Below the pieces are notes generated by a model. That model was not told the origin of the DNA and ran no database searches. It saw only the letters and a list, made by a program, of their open reading frames with translations. Position numbers and translations under genes: made by a program. 64,000 nt of DNA from Thermogemmatispora onikobensis (GTDB lineage Bacteria > Chloroflexota > Ktedonobacteria > Ktedonobacterales > Ktedonobacteraceae): positions 202,809-266,808 of the forward strand of contig NZ_BDGT01000001.1 of the NCBI RefSeq assembly GCF_001748285.1, read 5' to 3'. Shown piece by piece: positions 41,660 to 51,100 of the stretch (the stretch's first letter is position 1; each line of letters opens with the position of its first letter).

Positions 41660-44065
41660 TCAGCGATGCAGCCCCACCTGGACCCTATACTCTGGCACCA
41701 GATGGATCGCCTGCAGCGTCACCGGCAGGGTCCCATCGCTGGCGGGCAACGGCAGGCGTTCGCGGGAGAAGTAACGCAGCACTGGTGCCTCAGCCCGTAA
41801 GGGTGTAAAGCGCAGGATCAGCTCCAGGTCCTGACCCTGGCGTAGAAAGCGCTTCAGCCCGATCACCCAGGGATACTCAGAGCCAAAGTAATCGGCTACC
41901 AGCTGCCCATCGAGAAAGGCCTGGCCCACATCGGCCACACAATCCACATGCAGAAAGAGGTCGTGCACCCCCTCCAGAGCCTCCGCCGCCAGCCGCAGGC
42001 GCACCACCTGGGGCTCCGGCTGCTCCAGCGACCAGCGCGCTGCCCAGGGTGCGCGCTCCAAACGATAGCGCTGGAACAGCCCTGTCTGGCCACATTCTTC
42101 CAGAGAGCCAGAGGCCACGATCGCGGCGGGCAGAGCTGGATAGCTCAGCACATCAAGCTGCGGCTCGCCCTGCCAGCAGATTCTCAGTCCCTCCTCCTCA
42201 TCAGCATCCACCCAGGCCGCGCCTTTGTCCTCAGTAAGCAGCAGGTACTCGTCGCCGGCCAGCTGGACCTTCCAGCAGCGCAGGGCCTGCTCCTGAGACA
42301 AGACGAGCAGCTCCACAGTCTCGCCGGCGATGCTGGTCATCTCTAGCCGCGTCCCCAGACCCGGCTCCGGCCAGGCGTAGAGTGTCTCTTGCTCCTCCAT
42401 GAACCTGCCGCCCTGGAGCGTCACAGCACGGCACCCCTCGCGTGCCAGAGCAAACTCTGCCTGGAGTCCCTCGGGAGCAAAAAAGACCATCCTCGTCCGT
42501 CCAGCGGACCGCAGGGCTGTCAGCGGCTGGGCTGTCGCATAGCGCAGGTGCAACCCGGAACCAAGCTCCAGCCCAACAGGCAAGATTGCGCTCAGCCCAC
42601 GATGCAGCCGCAGACCACCCTCACGCGGCACGCGCAGTCTCCCCGCTGGCAGCAGCAGCTCCAGGCTGATCCCCTCCAGATCCTGGGCCTCGACATGATC
42701 CTGATAGGTATTGACAAAGAGAAAGCCCTGGCCCTGACGAGCGCGCGCCGCGTAGCGCAGCAGTCCGGTCGTCTGCGGCTTCACGGCAGAGGTTCCGGGC
42801 GGCAGCACCACGGGCAAAGGAGCCAACCGACTGCCAAACTCCTCCAGGAAGAGATGAAGCAAGCGCAGACGGTGATAAGAGGCATGCAGCTGGCCATACT
42901 CTCCTAAAGGAGCCTGGAAATCATAAGAGAGACGAGGCACCGTAAACTCATGGAAGAAGCCGTGGCGACCGACAGGATTCGTGCCCCCGTGGTACATATA
43001 ATAGCCCAGCCAGTTGCAGCCGCTGCCCAGAGCCACCACGGCCAGGGCCTGCGTGCACTCAGGCGGCACCTGGGGACGGTGGAGATAGGTCATCTGGATG
43101 CCGGCCCCCAACTCACAGTAAGCATACGGATAGCGATCGACGGGATAATGGAAAGCTCCGGCCCGCCACCAGTCATTTTCAGGCTGCTGCGGCGAGCGAA
43201 AGAGAAATTCGCGGCTGGGCAAGGGATCAAAGGCGGGATCAGGCTCCCAGGGCGTAAAGGGATAGGCGGCATGCATGGGCAAAAAGCCCTCCGCAGGCAC
43301 GGCAGCCCCTCCCCAGGCCGTGCAGGTGTAGAGGGGAGCCACCAGGCCCACCTCGTTGGCCAGAGCCCGCAGGCGCTCCAGATGGGCCGGCCCGTCGCTG
43401 CCTCGCGGCACCCATTCGCTGCCGGGCCGGAAGGTCAGCTCCCAGGGCGCCCCGGCATGCATATACTCGTTCTCTAGCTGCACACCGAGAATCGGCCCCC
43501 CGTCCTGAAAAAAGAGGCCCCGCACCTGACGAGCGATCTCGGCAAAGTAGCGCCGCACATAGAACAAATAGCGCTCATCGTTCGAGCGCACGGCCACCGC
43601 CCGCCCGTAGAGCCAGTCGGGCAACCCACCGTTACGACACTCGCCATGCACAAACGGCCCTACACGTAGCAGAATCTCCATTTCCATCTCTCTGCAGAGC
43701 TGCACAAAGGCACGCAGATCGCGATTATCCGCCCAATCAAAGCACCCCTCCTCTTCTTCGACATGAATCCAGAAGACGTAGATGGAGACCAGAGTCAGAC
43801 CGCCGGCGCGCATCTTCTGCAGCGCTTCACGCCAGTAACGACGCGGATAGCGCGAGGGATGGAACTCGCCCATGACAGGAATCCAGGGCTGCCCGTTGCG
43901 GAGCAGATAGCTCTGCGCCAGAGCCAGTGTCTCCCCCTGCGGCGAGCGTGCCAGGAGCCGCGGCTCCGGCAGCCCCCCCTCCGCCTCCTCCGCAGCGCGC
44001 AGATCGAGTCGATAGTAGGAACGATCATCAGCAGGTAGATGTGGCTGCAATGATGTGGCGGACAA
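41660..44065 (-). CDS. GH35-family beta-galactosidase
   Basis: 801 residues from TTG 44065, which has AGGAGGAAG upstream. The N-terminal TIM barrel carries VMGEFHPSRYPRRYWREALQKM, the acid/base motif GVQLENEY (Glu200) and a probable nucleophile in YAYCELGAG (Glu318). C-terminal beta domains follow. No signal peptide is visible, so it should hydrolyse imported galacto-oligosaccharides in the cytosol. It is downstream of lacI on the same strand with a 282-bp gap, and probably belongs to the same regulon. The substrate galactan is inferred from the adjacent GH53 enzyme and transporter; a GH42-like specificity cannot be excluded. Confidence 0.88.
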   Translation of the reverse strand: MSATSLQPHLPADDRSYYRLDLRAAEEAEGGLPEPRLLARSPQGETLALAQSYLLRNGQPWIPVMGEFHPSRYPRRYWREALQKMRAGGLTLVSIYVFWIHVEEEEGCFDWADNRDLRAFVQLCREMEMEILLRVGPFVHGECRNGGLPDWLYGRAVAVRSNDERYLFYVRRYFAEIARQVRGLFFQDGGPILGVQLENEYMHAGAPWELTFRPGSEWVPRGSDGPAHLERLRALANEVGLVAPLYTCTAWGGAAVPAEGFLPMHAAYPFTPWEPDPAFDPLPSREFLFRSPQQPENDWWRAGAFHYPVDRYPYAYCELGAGIQMTYLHRPQVPPECTQALAVVALGSGCNWLGYYMYHGGTNPVGRHGFFHEFTVPRLSYDFQAPLGEYGQLHASYHRLRLLHLFLEEFGSRLAPLPVVLPPGTSAVKPQTTGLLRYAARARQGQGFLFVNTYQDHVEAQDLEGISLELLLPAGRLRVPREGGLRLHRGLSAILPVGLELGSGLHLRYATAQPLTALRSAGRTRMVFFAPEGLQAEFALAREGCRAVTLQGGRFMEEQETLYAWPEPGLGTRLEMTSIAGETVELLVLSQEQALRCWKVQLAGDEYLLLTEDKGAAWVDADEEEGLRICWQGEPQLDVLSYPALPAAIVASGSLEECGQTGLFQRYRLERAPWAARWSLEQPEPQVVRLRLAAEALEGVHDLFLHVDCVADVGQAFLDGQLVADYFGSEYPWVIGLKRFLRQGQDLELILRFTPLRAEAPVLRYFSRERLPLPASDGTLPVTLQAIHLVPEYRVQVGLHR

Positions 44066-44347
44066 TGGGCTTCTTCCTCCTGCTCTTCTCTCTTACAGAG
44101 TCGCTTGCTCGGCCTCGCCGATCGCTCAGGCCCTGATGCCATCAGGAGCACAGTCACAAGGGCACCCTTTTATCAGGTTGAGCTGTTGTCAGGAGCTATC
44201 GTCGTCCGAGAGCCGACCGACCAACCAGCCAGACTCAGGGCAGCGACCACAGGCATGGGTAGAGGCTCCGGAGGCCTGGACGGAGTCGGCCAGCGTGACG
44301 ACGGGTTGGGAGCGAACAGTATGCCCGGTCAGGACGCCCAATCAGGA

Positions 44348-45505
44348 TCAGGAAAGCGACCAGGACGAAGCGGGGGCCGCGGTGGACTGGCGTATCACCA
44401 GGGAAGGTGGGACCAGACGCAGCGGAGCCATCACCCCCTGGCGCTGAGCCGTGCCATCGCTGCTCTCACCAGGCGGCAGCGACTCGCGTCCCTGCTCCTG
44501 GCTCGCGGCCTCAATCTGGGCCAGCAGCAGCTCTGTCGCCTCCTGAGCCAGGCGCGTTTTGGGAATAGCGATGGTCGTCAGGGGCGGACGCAGATGGGCA
44601 GAGACCACAATATCGTCGAGGCCGACGATCGAGATATCCTCGGGGACACGCAGCCCGCGGTCAAGAACCAGCTCCATTGCCCCGAGGGCCATCCAATCGT
44701 TCGTCGCGAAGATTGCCGTTGGCGGCGTCAGCTCCTGCCCGGTGCTCAACAACTGGCGCGCCGCCGCATAGCCGCTCTCCAGCGAGGAGTCTCCCAGAGC
44801 GATGCGGCCTGGAGACAGCTCCAGGCCAGCCTGCCGCAGTGTCGTGCGAAAGCCCTCTAGCCGCAGATGCTGCTGAGGCTCGTCGACAATGACAGCAATG
44901 CGCCGGTGCCCCAGCGCCAGCAAGTGCTCGGCAGCCAGCTGTCCCGCCCGGAAGAAATCTACCGTCACCTGGGGGATGTCCGACGGCGACTCATTTTCTT
45001 GCCAGTCGCAGAGCACAATGGGCACCCCCTGACGGAAGTAGTGCGTGATGTCAGCAATGTCCATGCTCGACCCCATGATGATGTAGCCATCAACCCAGCG
45101 GCTCATCAGCCGCTCCATCTGCTGCCTCCCCAGAGCAAAATCACCGTGCGTGTTGCAGAAGAGGGTCTGGTAGTCGCGCTGGCGGAGAATGTTCTCGATG
45201 GCCTCCATGATCTCGGGATAGAAGGGGTTGGCAACGGTGGGCAGGATCAGGGCCACGGTAAAGGTCCGGTGCTGCGAGAGATTGCGCGCCAACAGATTGG
45301 GCCGATACCCTAGCTCGCGGGCATAGTAGAGCACACGCTGGCGTGTGGCTTCGCTAACTTTGCCTTTGCCGCTCAGCACATTGGCAACGGTGCTTTTGGC
45401 AACCCCCGCCGCCCGCGCAATATCGTAAATCGTGACCATGTGCCCCTTCTTGACCGCCGCAGGCTGTTCTTGCGGCGGCTGCTGCTGAAAGCGAGATTCC
45501 TTCAT
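44348..45505 (-). CDS. LacI-family transcriptional regulator
   Basis: 385 residues from ATG 45505; ATG 45439, which begins exactly at the helix-turn-helix and has AAGGGG upstream, is an equally good start. The DNA-binding domain reads [26 protein letters not shown] hinge helix ([15 protein letters not shown]) and a periplasmic-binding-protein-like ligand domain follow, with the [10 protein letters not shown] and [16 protein letters not shown] blocks. The C-terminal 50 residues are an extra Ser/Gln-rich tail. It diverges from the sugar transporter genes. Two perfect ATGGACCGGTCCAT palindromes and one degenerate copy lie in the shared promoter region and are the presumed operators. The inducer is probably a galactan-derived sugar. 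Confidence 0.93.
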   Translation of the reverse strand: MKESRFQQQPPQEQPAAVKKGHMVTIYDIARAAGVAKSTVANVLSGKGKVSEATRQRVLYYARELGYRPNLLARNLSQHRTFTVALILPTVANPFYPEIMEAIENILRQRDYQTLFCNTHGDFALGRQQMERLMSRWVDGYIIMGSSMDIADITHYFRQGVPIVLCDWQENESPSDIPQVTVDFFRAGQLAAEHLLALGHRRIAVIVDEPQQHLRLEGFRTTLRQAGLELSPGRIALGDSSLESGYAAARQLLSTGQELTPPTAIFATNDWMALGAMELVLDRGLRVPEDISIVGLDDIVVSAHLRPPLTTIAIPKTRLAQEATELLLAQIEAASQEQGRESLPPGESSDGTAQRQGVMAPLRLVPPSLVIRQSTAAPASSWSLS

Positions 45506-45534
45506 CGAAAGCGTATCCTCATCCCTTCGCTTAG

Positions 45535-45563
45535 AGTATAGAAGATGGACCGGTCCATGTCAA
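45535..45563 (-). promoter_or_regulatory. lacI promoter (left half of the mirrored pair)
   Basis: On the minus strand, TTGACA (45563-45558), a 17-nt spacer and TATACT (45540-45535), giving a start near 45528 about 23 nt before the lacI ATG. It is the exact mirror image of the rightward promoter. Confidence 0.85.
45545..45558. promoter_or_regulatory. LacI operator O1
   Basis: Perfect 14-nt palindrome ATGGACCGGTCCAT filling the spacer of the leftward (lacI) promoter, which predicts autorepression. Its centre is 41 bp from O2. Confidence 0.85.
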
Positions 45564-45580
45564 GTAATAGCCTTTCACCC

Positions 45581-45609
45581 TTGACATGGACCGGTCCATC
45601 TTCTATACT
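45581..45609 (+). promoter_or_regulatory. transporter operon promoter (right half of the mirrored pair)
   Basis: TTGACA (45581-45586), a 17-nt spacer and TATACT (45604-45609), giving a start near 45616. It drives the sugar transporter and GH53 genes. Together with the left promoter it forms a perfect 30-bp inverted repeat (45535-45564 and 45580-45609) with a 15-nt centre. Confidence 0.85.
45586..45599. promoter_or_regulatory. LacI operator O2
   Basis: ATGGACCGGTCCAT again, lying between the -35 and -10 of the rightward promoter. Repressor bound here would directly exclude RNA polymerase. Confidence 0.85.
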
Positions 45610-45617
45610 TTTCGCGT

Positions 45618-45631
45618 GTGGACCGTTCCAC
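45618..45631. promoter_or_regulatory. degenerate LacI operator O3
   Basis: GTGGACCGTTCCAC, matching the operator core TGGACCGGTCCA in 11 of 12 positions, immediately after the predicted rightward transcription start. It exists only on the transporter side. Confidence 0.55.
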
Positions 45632-46050
45632 TTCCCCCTTGCCGGAGCAGGAAGAGCAGTCAGCTCCCAGGAGTCCAGATAGAGGGCAGACAGGCTGGCT
45701 GGTAGGTAGAGAGTCCGGCGAGCGGCGGTCCAGGCAGGCAAGGAAAGCGGTCAGGTCGGTCGGCCAGGCAGGAAGCCGGTGCCCCGTACCAGTGAGCAGC
45801 TGGAAGGAAGAGCGCGATCCGTGAAGGGATGAACGGACGGGCGGACGAACGAATGGGCAGATGGGACTAGGCGGATGAAGAGATGACTGGGCAGGGAGAT
45901 GGGAGGGAGATGGCAGACCGAGTCAACGCCGAGAGGGCGAACAAGGCAACGAACTAACGTCGCCGGGTCAATCGGTCACTCGGTTAAGTGCGTCTGCGGT
46001 GCCTTCAGCAGGCGTCAGCTCCTACAGTGCAGTCAAGGAGGAAACGAGAG
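45632..46050 (+). repeat. period-4 low-complexity leader of the transporter operon
   Basis: A 5' leader of more than 400 nt without a gene. Much of it (about 45680-45920) is made of drifting 4-nt units such as GGCA, GGTC, GGAC and GATG. It ends in AAGGAGGAAACGAG, the RBS of the binding-protein gene. It might form RNA structure or hold regulatory sites; nothing specific was recognised. Confidence 0.5.
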
Positions 46051-47373
46051 ATGAACCGCGGTCTCCTATTTTGCCATGCCAGGGGGATGGCCAAGGCCGG
46101 CCTGCTGCTGCTCCTGGCGATCAGCATCAGCAGCTATCTCGTGGCCTGTGGTGGGACGCCCGCCAGCTCGGGACCCGTCACCCTCACTTTTTGGTCCTGG
46201 GTGCCCAACCTCCAGCAAGCGATTGACCTCTTCGAGAAGAGTCACCCCAACATCAAGATTAAGTGGCAGAACGTCGGTTCGGGCGGCACGGAGTACACCA
46301 AACTGACGACGGCCCTGAAGGCTGGCTCAGGCGCTCCCGATGTGGTGCAAATCGAGTACGCGTATCTTCCCCAGTACATCCTGAGCGGGAAGCTGGTCGA
46401 CCTTTCGCAATACGGGGCCAACGATGTGAAGGATCAGTTCATCCCTTGGACCTGGGCCCAGGTCACCAGCGGCGGTAAGGTGTATGCCATTCCCCAGGAT
46501 ACCGGCCCGATGGGCCTGCTCTACCGCGAGGATATCTTTAAGAAATATAACCTCCCCGTCCCCACCACCTGGGACCAGTACGCCCAGGAAGCCATTCAGC
46601 TGCATAAGGCCAATCCCAAGATTTATATCACTGACTTCTCTCCCAGCGATGGCCCCTGGTTCTTCTCGCTGCTCTGGCAGGCCGGTTCCCAGCCTTTCGT
46701 GGTCAATGGGACGACGCTCAAGATCCATCTGGATGACGCCGCCGCGCTTAAGGTGGCGAACTACTGGGGGAACCTGGTCAAGAGTGGGGCGGTGAGCACC
46801 GCCGCCGATTGGAACAACGACTGGTACGCTGCGCTCCAGAATGGGACCCTGGCTACGTGGATCACTGCCGCCTGGGCGCCGTCCGATCTGGAGGGATTCG
46901 CGCCAAAATCCGCCGGCCTGTGGCGTGTGGCGCCGCTGCCCCAGTGGACTGCTGGAGAGCAGGCCTCGGCCAACTGGGGCGGCTCGACCGATGCGGTGAC
47001 GACCCAATGCCAGCACCCCGCGGAGGCTGCGGAGTTCGTCAAGTGGCTCAACACGAACCCCGAGGCTGTCAAGATCTTGACCCAGAAGCTCTACCTCTTC
47101 CCCTCTCAGAAGAGCGCTCTGCAAGATCCCAGCTTCGATACGGCTAACGCCTTCTATGGCGGCCAGCAGGTCAACCGCATCTTTGTGGAGTCCGCTCAGG
47201 AGGTCAATACTTCTTTCCAGTGGAGTCCCTTCCAGGACTATGTCTTCTCTCAGCTGCAGAACCAGCTGGCGTCAGCAGTGAACGGCAAGATCTCGTTCGA
47301 GCAGGCGATGCATAATACGCAGAATGCGGTGGTGGCCTACGCGCGCTCACAGGGCTTTACGGTCGTCTCGTAG
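46051..47373 (+). CDS. sugar ABC transporter substrate-binding lipoprotein
   Basis: 440 residues from ATG 46051, with AAGGAGG upstream. A signal peptide ends in the lipobox LVAC, so the protein is lipid-anchored outside the membrane. The mature part is a type-I/MalE-like binding protein (VTLTFWSWVPNLQQAIDLFEKSHP, then GKVYAIPQDTGPMGLLYREDIF). Tryptophans scattered through the second half are usual for sugar stacking. With the GH53 and GH35 genes it probably captures galacto-oligosaccharides. It is the first gene of the operon under the mirrored LacI promoter. Confidence 0.93.
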   Translation: MNRGLLFCHARGMAKAGLLLLLAISISSYLVACGGTPASSGPVTLTFWSWVPNLQQAIDLFEKSHPNIKIKWQNVGSGGTEYTKLTTALKAGSGAPDVVQIEYAYLPQYILSGKLVDLSQYGANDVKDQFIPWTWAQVTSGGKVYAIPQDTGPMGLLYREDIFKKYNLPVPTTWDQYAQEAIQLHKANPKIYITDFSPSDGPWFFSLLWQAGSQPFVVNGTTLKIHLDDAAALKVANYWGNLVKSGAVSTAADWNNDWYAALQNGTLATWITAAWAPSDLEGFAPKSAGLWRVAPLPQWTAGEQASANWGGSTDAVTTQCQHPAEAAEFVKWLNTNPEAVKILTQKLYLFPSQKSALQDPSFDTANAFYGGQQVNRIFVESAQEVNTSFQWSPFQDYVFSQLQNQLASAVNGKISFEQAMHNTQNAVVAYARSQGFTVVS

Positions 47374-47550
47374 GCAGGCGCATCAGGAAGGCGCTGGGAC
47401 TGGGGGCCGGGCGTCGGCCAGTCACTCTGGCAAGCTGCTCGCCTCCCCCGGCGCTATCCCCGGTCCACAATTTCGCTTCTTTTCCTTAGTCTGCCAGTGA
47501 GTCAGCTGTCCTCTCTTTTGCTTTCCTCGCCCGAATGAGAGGCTTGTACA

Positions 47551-48543
47551 ATGATACCGTCACAAGATATGGCCAAGCATAGTCAGGCTGAAGCAAGGCA
47601 ACAAGCAATCGAGATCCAGGAACTGGCCGCTCCCGCCAGCCGTCTCCCCAGCGCTTTGCGCTTCTGGCGAGGCTGGCGACGGCAGGTAGTGATCCCCTAC
47701 CTCTTCCTGCTCCCGTTCTTGTTGCTCTTCTCCTTCTTTCTTCTGGTACCGTTATTGTACGCCCTTTGGACCAGCTTCTTTGTAGAGCGCTTGATCGGAG
47801 GGATGACCTTTGTCGGGTGGCAGAATTATCAGGAGGTGCTGCGCGACGGCAATTTCTGGGAAGGGGTGCGCAATGTGCTCTTGCTCCTGTTTACGCAGGT
47901 TCCGCTGATGCTCGGCCTGTCCTTGCTCCTGGCCCTGCTGCTCGATAGCCAGATCGTGCGCCTCAAGACGATCTTCCGTCTGGGCTACTTTCTCCCCTAT
48001 GCGATTCCCAGTGTGATTGGCGCCCTCCTCTGGGGCTATCTGTATAGCGCCCATATCGGGCCTTTTGCCCAGCTGGCGGAGCTGCTCCACTGGCCACCTC
48101 CCCCTTTCTTGAGTGCCGCTGGTCTGTTGCCGTCGATCGCCAACATTTTGACCTGGCAGTGGACTGGCTACAATATGGTCATCCTTTATGCCGCCCTGCA
48201 GGCCATTCCGCCGGAGCTGTACGATGCGGCGCGTGTTGACGGGGCCAGTGGCTGGGAGATCGCCCGGCGCATTAAGATTCCGCTGATTGCCCCAGCCCTC
48301 GTGCTGACGGTGGTCTTCTCGATCATTGGGACGCTGCAGCTCTTTAATGAGCCGCAGATCATGACGGCTATCGTCCCCAATCTGATCCAGGATCACTATA
48401 CGCCGAACCTGTACGCCTACAATCTGGCTTTTACGAACCAGCAGTATAACTACGCTGCTGCAGTCTCGTTCGTGCTCGGCGCTGTGGTCTTCGTCTTCTC
48501 TTATGTCTTTATGTTGGTGACCTATCGCAGGGGGCAACGCTAA
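47551..48543 (+). CDS. sugar ABC transporter permease (MalF/UgpA type)
   Basis: 330 residues, six or more transmembrane helices after a 45-residue cytosolic N-terminus. The ATPase-docking EAA motif is YDAARVDGASGWEIARRIKIPLIAP. It forms the membrane channel with the next permease. The RBS is weak. It lies 177 bp after the binding protein and overlaps the next gene by one base (TAATG). Confidence 0.93.
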   Translation: MIPSQDMAKHSQAEARQQAIEIQELAAPASRLPSALRFWRGWRRQVVIPYLFLLPFLLLFSFFLLVPLLYALWTSFFVERLIGGMTFVGWQNYQEVLRDGNFWEGVRNVLLLLFTQVPLMLGLSLLLALLLDSQIVRLKTIFRLGYFLPYAIPSVIGALLWGYLYSAHIGPFAQLAELLHWPPPPFLSAAGLLPSIANILTWQWTGYNMVILYAALQAIPPELYDAARVDGASGWEIARRIKIPLIAPALVLTVVFSIIGTLQLFNEPQIMTAIVPNLIQDHYTPNLYAYNLAFTNQQYNYAAAVSFVLGAVVFVFSYVFMLVTYRRGQR

Positions 48544-49481
48544 TGGCACGCATTGGATCGCTTCCCGCTGGCGGCCCTGTCGCTGCCACGACACGGCAGA
48601 CCTCAGCCCAGGCCCGGACGGGGGGTCGACGCGGCGGCTGGACGCTGCGCGGCCTGGTACTGCTCTTCCTGGTGCTGATGCTGGTCTACTTTGTGATCCC
48701 GCTCTTCTGGCTGGTGGTTTCGGCGACGAAGACCAATGATGAGCTGTTCTCAACCTTCGGGCTATGGTTCGCACCCGATTTTCACCTGCTGCAGAACCTG
48801 CACGATGTCTTTACTTACGATGATGGTATCTTTGTCACCTGGCTGACAAACTCGGCTTACTATGCGGTGGTCAGCGCCCTGGGGGCCTCGCTGATTGCAA
48901 CGTTGGCCGGGTATGCCTTCGCCAAGCTCTCTTTCCCCGGGCGAGAGCTGGCCTTCGCTATAATCCTGGGCACGATCATGGTCCCCAATACGGCCCTGGC
49001 CATTCCTACCTACCTGCTGCTGAGCAAGGTCGGCCTGGTCAATACACCACTGGCCATTATCCTGCCATCGCTGGTGACCCCCTTTGGGGTCTATCTGATG
49101 CGTGTCTACGCTGAGCAGGCGCTCCCAGACGATTTGCTGGATGCAGCGCGCGTCGATGGGGCCAGCGAGTGGCTCATTTTCTGGAGGATTGCCCTGCGCT
49201 TGCTGGCTCCTGGTTTTGTGACGGTGCTGCTGCTGACCTTCGTGGGAACCTGGAATAACTTTTTCCTGCCCCTGGTGGTGACCAACAATCCGGCGTACTA
49301 CCCGCTGACAGTCGGTCTGGCCAATTGGAATCAGCTATCCCAGGCTTTCAGTGGATCGCGCATTCTCTATACGCTGGTCATCACCGGCTCGCTGATTTCG
49401 GTGGTCCCGCTGATCATCGGCTTTCTCTTCTTGCAGCGCTACTGGCAAGGGGGGCTGACGTTTGGGAGCCTGCGCTCTTAG
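48543..49481 (+). CDS. sugar ABC transporter permease (MalG/UgpE type)
   Basis: 312 residues with about six transmembrane helices. Its EAA loop is LDAARVDGASEWLIFWRIALRLLAPG. The start codon shares its A with the stop codon of the preceding permease, so translation is coupled. No ATPase gene follows; as in many CUT1 sugar transporters, a shared MsmK-like ATPase encoded elsewhere probably energises it. The C-terminus (FLFLQRYWQGGLTFGSLRS) is typical of the family. Confidence 0.93.
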   Translation: MARIGSLPAGGPVAATTRQTSAQARTGGRRGGWTLRGLVLLFLVLMLVYFVIPLFWLVVSATKTNDELFSTFGLWFAPDFHLLQNLHDVFTYDDGIFVTWLTNSAYYAVVSALGASLIATLAGYAFAKLSFPGRELAFAIILGTIMVPNTALAIPTYLLLSKVGLVNTPLAIILPSLVTPFGVYLMRVYAEQALPDDLLDAARVDGASEWLIFWRIALRLLAPGFVTVLLLTFVGTWNNFFLPLVVTNNPAYYPLTVGLANWNQLSQAFSGSRILYTLVITGSLISVVPLIIGFLFLQRYWQGGLTFGSLRS

Positions 49482-49677
49482 CCGCACGCTCCCTCATTCC
49501 TTGTCAGGACTGCCAGTCTGGTAGGGTAGGCTCTGTTGTGTTGAGGCTGCTCTGCTGGCTCAAGCGGAGCGAGATGTGTGGCCTCCTCTCCCAGGGGCAC
49601 ACGCGCACGCTAGCCAGCAGACAGGGCAGGATGCCCTCAGACCATCTCGATGTCCTTGAGGAAGGTAGGCAGAATCG

Positions 49678-50904
49678 ATGGATCGCGAAGAGCAGAGCTA
49701 TCTCTTCTCCCCTGCCAGGGGAGCACGGCCCGCCCCTGCTCTCTGGAGAGAGAGCGTCAGTCGACGACGCTTTCTTGGCCAGATCGCGTCGGCCACAGCG
49801 CTGGCTGGTGGCTTGACCTTTGGCAGTGGCCTGCCAGCGGCCCTGGCGGCCCCGCACCCGGCTCCGCGCCAGAGCAGTGGGCCTCGCCCGCGGGTGCTGG
49901 GTCACGACCTCTCAACCTTGCAGCAATTGGAGGACGTCGGCAAGCGCTTCTCTGATCAAGGGCACGTGTTGCCCGCCGAGCAGATCGTGGCGCACCACGG
50001 CGCGACCTTTATCCGTGAGCGTTTATGGGTCCAGCCGCCGATTCCATACAACGATCTGCCCCACATTTTGACGATGGCGCGCCGCATCAAAGCCGCTGGC
50101 CTGCATTTCCTGCTGGATTTCCATTATGCTGATTTCTGGGCCGATCCCGGCCACCAGACAACGCCCCAGAGCTGGCAGGGTCAGGATCTGGCAACCCTGG
50201 CGCAGACGGTCTACGAGTATACGCGCTCAGTGCTGGGGGCTTTGGCGCGTCAGGGAACACTGCCAGAGATGGTGCAGACAGGCAACGAGGTGACGGCGGG
50301 CATGCTCTGGCCCGAGGGCCAGATCTACGTCAACGGGACAGAGCGCTGGCCGCAGTTTGCCACCTTGCTGAAGGCCGCCATCGCCGCTGTGCGCGCTACC
50401 AGCCGCGCGATCGAGGTGATGGTGCATATCGATCGCGGTGGCGATAATGCTGGCTGCCGCTACTTTTTCGATCATATCCTGGCTCAGGGTGTGGATTTTG
50501 ATGTGATCGGCCTCTCGTATTATCCGTGGTGGCATGGGCCTCTTTCGGCGTTGCAGGCCAATCTCAACGATCTGGCGCCGCGCTATGGCAAGGATCTGGT
50601 GGTGGTAGAAACGGCTTATCCCTGGACCTTGACCGACGGCGATAGCGAGCCAAACATTGTCAACGCCCAGACCACATTGCTGCCGGGCTACCCTCCCACG
50701 CCCGAGGGCCAGCTCGCCTATATCCGGGCCGTGCGGGCGATTGTGGAGCAGGTGCCGCAGGGTCGAGGGCGCGGGCTGGTCTATTGGGAATCGGCCTGGA
50801 TACCCGGCGTGGGCTGGGAGCCAGGGGCCGGCGATGCCTGGGACAATCTGACGCTCTTCGATCGCCAAGGCCGGGCCCTGCCTTCGATTCGCTGCTATGA
50901 GTAA
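49678..50904 (+). CDS. Tat-exported GH53 arabinogalactan endo-beta-1,4-galactanase
   Basis: 408 residues. A twin-arginine signal is visible at residues 27-34 (SVSRRRFLG) before a hydrophobic stretch ending in ALA. The GH53 TIM barrel follows: FIRERLWVQPP, LHFLLDFHYADFWADPGHQ, the acid/base glutamate in VQTGNEVTAGMLWP and the nucleophile in LVVVETAYPWT. The enzyme cleaves beta-1,4-galactan outside the cell and releases galacto-oligosaccharides for the upstream transporter. It is the last gene of the LacI-controlled operon, 196 bp after the permease, and is followed by an intrinsic terminator. Confidence 0.92.
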   Translation: MDREEQSYLFSPARGARPAPALWRESVSRRRFLGQIASATALAGGLTFGSGLPAALAAPHPAPRQSSGPRPRVLGHDLSTLQQLEDVGKRFSDQGHVLPAEQIVAHHGATFIRERLWVQPPIPYNDLPHILTMARRIKAAGLHFLLDFHYADFWADPGHQTTPQSWQGQDLATLAQTVYEYTRSVLGALARQGTLPEMVQTGNEVTAGMLWPEGQIYVNGTERWPQFATLLKAAIAAVRATSRAIEVMVHIDRGGDNAGCRYFFDHILAQGVDFDVIGLSYYPWWHGPLSALQANLNDLAPRYGKDLVVVETAYPWTLTDGDSEPNIVNAQTTLLPGYPPTPEGQLAYIRAVRAIVEQVPQGRGRGLVYWESAWIPGVGWEPGAGDAWDNLTLFDRQGRALPSIRCYE

Positions 50905-51009
50905 CGGACAGCCAGAGGCGGACGAGCAGATACCTTCCCCTCTCCAACGACCGAGTGTTCAAGCGCTATCTATCGAAGCCGACACAGTCGCAATGTGAGG
51001 CGCCCACAC

Positions 51010-51055
51010 AGGTGGCCCAGTCTGCTGATTTGGGAGATTGGGCCACTTGCTTTTC
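51010..51055 (+). terminator. intrinsic terminator of the galactan operon
   Basis: Stem AGGTGGCCCA (51010-51019) / TGGGCCACTT (51039-51048), 10 bp with one G-U pair, followed by GCTTTTC. It lies about 105 bp after the GH53 stop. Confidence 0.7.
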
Positions 51056-51100
51056 ATAGCCGGCCTCAGATGGCGCGACTTCCTCTTCTTCGCCTTCCGT

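Noticed and set aside
44066..44347. LacI operator upstream of the GH35 gene
   Set aside because: No sequence close to TGGACCGGTCCA was found there; GH35 is more likely transcribed from the lacI promoter or from an unseen promoter.
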